In this document: positions 61,371-64,000 of the stretch, in pieces
Position numbering within the stretch: the first letter of the stretch is position 1
Layout: every line of letters starts with the position of its first letter
Assembly (NCBI GenBank): GCA_027490145.1
Contig: JAIXYQ010000014.1
Location: 89,534 to 153,533 of the forward strand
DNA length: 64,000 nucleotides
Source of the DNA: Planctomycetaceae bacterium
GTDB lineage: Bacteria; Planctomycetota; Phycisphaerae; Phycisphaerales; SM1A02
Reading direction: 5' to 3'
Position numbers and translations under genes: made by a program
The notes under the pieces: generated by a model
What the model was told of the DNA's origin: nothing
The model's database searches: none
Seen by the model: only the letters and a program-made list of their open reading frames with translations

Positions 61371-63647
61371 TCAAGGCGACCGAGCGACGCGGAGCCCAGT
61401 ACCGCCACCAAACCCACCGCCGCAGGCGGTACATCGTCGAGCTGAACTTCTTACGTCGCGTTGCGGAAGACCGATGGAACCCCCACGGGGACTACGTTCG
61501 GTTCCGCTTGATGGCCCCGGAGGATTAACAGGGGGACTTGAGCTGTAATAGCTACTGGAGTACCAATCGCTCACTGGCTCAGCCACGTTGCCGCTCATAT
61601 CGTGAAGACCAAAGCCGTTGGCAGCCTTGCCACCCACGGGGCGAGTCTGGCTGGCTGCGTTAGATAAGTACCAGGCGATGTTCACCGCGAGCGCACCATC
61701 GTTCGTACCGTTTGGGTTGCCCGTCAAGCCGTGGTAGGCAGTCGTCGTTCCCGCACGGCAGGCGTACTCCCATTCCGCTTCGGTCGGCAGGCGCATCGAG
61801 GTCACCGACAAGAACCCACCAGCGCCGGCGATCATGTCCCAACTTACGTTGTCAACTGGTCGGTTGGGGACCTGAGCTGCGGGGACCTGCGTACTCGCGC
61901 TCTGGAAGTCACTCGGGTTGCTGCCCATCCGTGCCTGCCACTGTGCCTGCGTCACTTCATAGCGCCCGAGATAAAACGCACTTGTAAGAACCACCGGATG
62001 AACGGGGCTCTCATCCGATTGACAAGAATTCGATAGGGACGCACTGCAACCCATGAGGAAGTTACCCCCAGGAATCAGCAACATCTCGATCTGCGTTGCC
62101 GCGTCCTTGACGCGCCAGGCCAAGCCCGTGGCCGTGATCGCTGCGCGCAGGTCTGCATCCCACACGACTGCCGGATCAGGCTGCGCCTCGATCAGCGTGG
62201 CCCAGCTTGGCACCACGACCGTCGAATAGGTGAATGCCCCGGGAAGGGACGCCGTCCCGCTGGGCGTGGTCACCGCCACCGCCTTGGCACCCACCGTGCC
62301 CGCAGGGGTCACCGCCGTGATGGTGGTGGCGTTGACGACCTGAAAACTCGTTGTCGGCACGCCGCCGACAGCCACGGCGGTGGCGCCCTGAAAGTTCACT
62401 CCCGTTAGCGTGACGGACGTACCCCCCCCGACCAGGCCCGCCGAGGGCGACACCGCGGTCAGAAGTACATCGGAGGCATAGCGCGCAACCCGGAATCCAA
62501 TGTTGACATTGGAGTATGTCGGTAGCTGTGACTCACGGTCAGAACCCCGCAAGAGACTGGGGCCATAGATCCAAGACCCGCCACGCAAGACGCGCGCGGA
62601 ACCAGAACCGGGGCCCGGGGGGTTCTGCGCCGGGTTGGAAACGAAGTAGTAGACGCTTAGGTATGGGTCGTGCACCCATTCCTGCACGTTGCCGCTCATG
62701 TCATGCAGTCCAAGTCCATTGCCTGCCTTGCCACCCACCGGACGGGTCTGTGAGTTCGAGTTCGACGTGTGCCATGCGATGTTGCCAACAAGCGCCTCAT
62801 CGTTGGTGCCGTTTGGCTGCCCTGAAGAACCGTGAAAGGCGGTACTGCTACCGGCCCGGTACGCAAACTCCCACTCGGCTTCGGTTGGAAGTCGCAGCCC
62901 CGTCCGCGACAAGAATCCCCCGGGACCAGCGATCATGTTCCAGCTCACCAGCTCAACCGGTCGATTGGGAACCTGTGCTGCAGGCACTTGAGCGCTTGCC
63001 GCTTGAAAGTTGCTGGGGTTACTCCCCATCCGCGCCTGCCACTGCGCCTGCGTCACCTCGTAGCGCCCCAAGTAAAAGGCGTTGGTCAGCGTCACTGGGT
63101 GCAGCGGGTACTCATCAACCCCGCACGCGCCTTGCACAGAGGGGCTGCATCCCATGTTGAATCCGCCAGGAGGGATCAACACCATTTCGATCTGCGTCGC
63201 CGTGTCCTTCACGCGCCAAGCCAAACCCGTCGCCGTGATCGCTGCGCGCAAGTCTGCATCCCACACGACTGCCGGATCAGGCTGTGCCTCGATCAGCGTG
63301 GCCCAACTCGGCACCGTGATGCATGGACCCCACTTGGTCAGGAGCAAACCAAGGTCGGCGCCATCAACCGTTCCATCGCCGTTCAGGTCACCCTGACCCT
63401 GCGGAGCCCCCCAGGTCGTCAAGAGGGCACCAAGATCCGCGCCGTCGACCACCCCGTTGCCGGTGATGTCCCCCGGGCACTGCCCCATGGCCGGCCGCGT
63501 GGTCATGGCGACCAGCGCAGCCACCAACACCACCGTGAGCGGTGCCTGAGCCACGGACTGACACAGCGCCGTACGTGGCGCGCCAATCAAGTCACGCGAA
63601 CGCGCCACGATCGGCGACGAGGTCACAGCAAGGAACCCGGTGGTCAT
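61371..63647 (-). CDS. Secreted protein with dockerin-like repeats, two FGE/SUMF1-like domains and a TIG domain
   Basis: 758 residues from the ATG at 63647 with AGGAG upstream; the frame opens to 63779. After a signal-like start come two calcium loops of the form GDITGNGVVDGADLG and DLNGDGTVDGADLG (about 57-105). The first FGE-like domain (about 110-370) has LRLPTEAEWEFAYRAG, GLHDMSGNVQEWV, RVLRGGSW and GFRVAR; an IPT/TIG domain follows (about 380-460); then a second FGE-like domain (about 465-750) with LRLPTEAEWEYACRAG and GLHDMSGNVAEPVSDWY. Neither domain keeps the copper-binding Cys pair at the usual place, so true formylglycine synthesis is doubtful and a binding or ergothioneine/other-oxidase type role is possible. 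Confidence 0.85.
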   Translation of the reverse strand: MTTGFLAVTSSPIVARSRDLIGAPRTALCQSVAQAPLTVVLVAALVAMTTRPAMGQCPGDITGNGVVDGADLGALLTTWGAPQGQGDLNGDGTVDGADLGLLLTKWGPCITVPSWATLIEAQPDPAVVWDADLRAAITATGLAWRVKDTATQIEMVLIPPGGFNMGCSPSVQGACGVDEYPLHPVTLTNAFYLGRYEVTQAQWQARMGSNPSNFQAASAQVPAAQVPNRPVELVSWNMIAGPGGFLSRTGLRLPTEAEWEFAYRAGSSTAFHGSSGQPNGTNDEALVGNIAWHTSNSNSQTRPVGGKAGNGLGLHDMSGNVQEWVHDPYLSVYYFVSNPAQNPPGPGSGSARVLRGGSWIYGPSLLRGSDRESQLPTYSNVNIGFRVARYASDVLLTAVSPSAGLVGGGTSVTLTGVNFQGATAVAVGGVPTTSFQVVNATTITAVTPAGTVGAKAVAVTTPSGTASLPGAFTYSTVVVPSWATLIEAQPDPAVVWDADLRAAITATGLAWRVKDAATQIEMLLIPGGNFLMGCSASLSNSCQSDESPVHPVVLTSAFYLGRYEVTQAQWQARMGSNPSDFQSASTQVPAAQVPNRPVDNVSWDMIAGAGGFLSVTSMRLPTEAEWEYACRAGTTTAYHGLTGNPNGTNDGALAVNIAWYLSNAASQTRPVGGKAANGFGLHDMSGNVAEPVSDWYSSSYYSSSPPVNPPGPSSGTERSPRGGSIGLPQRDVRSSARRCTACGGGFGGGTGLRVARSP
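62082..62214 (-). repeat. Internal repeat inside the FGE-like gene, second-domain copy
   Basis: 133 bp matching 63183-63315 in the same gene, with about 11 differences by hand count, mostly at third codon positions. It encodes the segment that opens each FGE-like domain (LIEAQPDPAVVWDADLRAAI). Such identity after domain duplication suggests recent duplication or gene conversion. Confidence 0.9.
63183..63315 (-). repeat. Internal repeat inside the FGE-like gene, first-domain copy
   Basis: Partner of 62082-62214. The protein segment SWATLIEAQPDPAVVWDADL is identical in both copies, whereas the following domain bodies are more diverged. Confidence 0.9.
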
Positions 63648-63768
63648 GAGTCTGTCTCCTGGAGCCCGCGCAGGTGCGGTGCTTGCAAAGGTAACCCAAG
63701 GGCACCACCGGTCAAAGACCGAAACCCATCCCAACCCAGTCCGCTGCACGAGTTCCTGCAGTTTGGGT

Positions 63769-63793
63769 ATCAAAAGCACCCTTCCGAAGGGTG
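63769..63793 (-). terminator. Rho-independent-type terminator upstream of the FGE-like gene
   Basis: CACCCTT (63777-63783) pairs with AAGGGTG (63787-63793); on the - strand the hairpin has the stable TTCGG-type loop and is followed by CTTTTGATA. It would end a - strand transcript coming from beyond 63.8 kb, so the FGE-like gene needs its own promoter. It could also mark an attenuator in the leader. Confidence 0.65.
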
Positions 63794-63831
63794 AATCTGC
63801 GGATCAAACTGCGCAAGGCACACGCGGCGCG

Positions 63832-64000
63832 ACGTGCCACGCGGTCACCATCATGCTCCGCGCCGTCCGCAGCGACCGAGTGGCCCTGTGCTGCGCGGCT
63901 TTGGGAGTCGCGAAGGCGGCACGAACGATGCGTTCGGAGGCGGGTGCCAGCCCCGCCGAGCGACGGACGTGAGCGCGAGCGAAACCTGGTGGAGCGAGCG
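63832..64000 (+). repeat. Dispersed repeat, copy B (continues past the window end)
   Basis: Last 169 bases of the window, matching the reverse complement of 30903-31070. The match continues to the final base, so the element is longer than seen. No gene is supported in 63648-64000: the open frames here belong to the repeat and show residue-changing differences against copy A. Confidence 0.85.

Overview
The window is 64 kb of GC-rich DNA packed with genes on both strands and with very short gaps. The best guess for the host is a Gram-negative planctomycete, probably of the Phycisphaerae type. The reasons are three GroES/GroEL genes with duplicated GroEL, two secreted proteins carrying DLNGDG..GADLG..L..WG (dockerin-like) calcium-loop repeats, many secreted or lipoproteins of unknown function, flavin-dependent ThyX, and outer-membrane features (LpoB-like lipoproteins, an AsmA-like protein, a beta-barrel ending in Phe). 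This placement is an inference from gene content; no rRNA gene is present.

Layout. 0-5.7 kb: a protein-folding block on the + strand (groEL1, cut by the window edge, groES, groEL2, a terminator, dnaJ, grpE, a FmdB zinc ribbon). 5.8-12.5 kb: RNase R, a secreted 18-residue-repeat protein, a dienelactone hydrolase, an FG-GAP protein whose frame runs on antisense through a dihydrouridine synthase gene, and a small lipoprotein. 12.5-19.7 kb: a secreted c-type-cytochrome/beta-propeller protein, then a four-gene envelope cluster (CsgG-PEGA, COG3014-like, YcfL-like, LpoB-like). 19.7-27.5 kb, all on the - strand: thyX, an orphan oligopeptide ABC ATPase, an HtrA protease, and a phosphopantetheine-themed stretch (panB, a degenerate metallo-beta-lactamase-fold gene, coaD, dehydratase, long acyl carrier protein, dehydratase). 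27.5-30.8 kb: ftsK and a DUF433/DUF5615 toxin-antitoxin pair. 30.8-31.4 kb: a gene-free stretch with a dispersed repeat, a long inverted repeat and a terminator.

31.4-36.5 kb: an F-type ATP synthase operon (atpZ-like, atpI-like, atpB, E, F, H, A) that stops after atpA; atpG, atpD and atpC are not in the window. 36.5-53.2 kb: a NuoI-like ferredoxin, a 1514-residue AsmA-like protein, nadA, ispE, an M3 peptidase, a saccharopine-dehydrogenase-like protein, an acetyltransferase, a phosphoesterase, a putative outer-membrane protein, an ArfB-like rescue factor with a fourfold 26-bp tandem repeat over its stop codon, purM, sucD and an SGNH hydrolase. 53.2-64 kb: two large secreted proteins of unknown role, a glycerol facilitator, a DinB-like protein, a ThiF-like E1 enzyme, a DoxX-like membrane protein with a decayed partial copy downstream, and a secreted protein with two formylglycine-generating-enzyme-like domains. 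The window ends inside the second, inverted copy of the repeat seen at 31 kb.

Most genes are ordinary housekeeping. The parts most worth a second look are the inverted pair of dispersed repeats and the adjacent long hairpin next to the truncated ATP synthase operon, the CsgG/COG3014/YcfL/LpoB cluster, the stop-codon tandem repeat in the ArfB-like gene, the duplicated FGE-like domains, and the degenerate hydrolase beside coaD. No CRISPR array, tRNA, rRNA, insertion sequence or prophage was seen.
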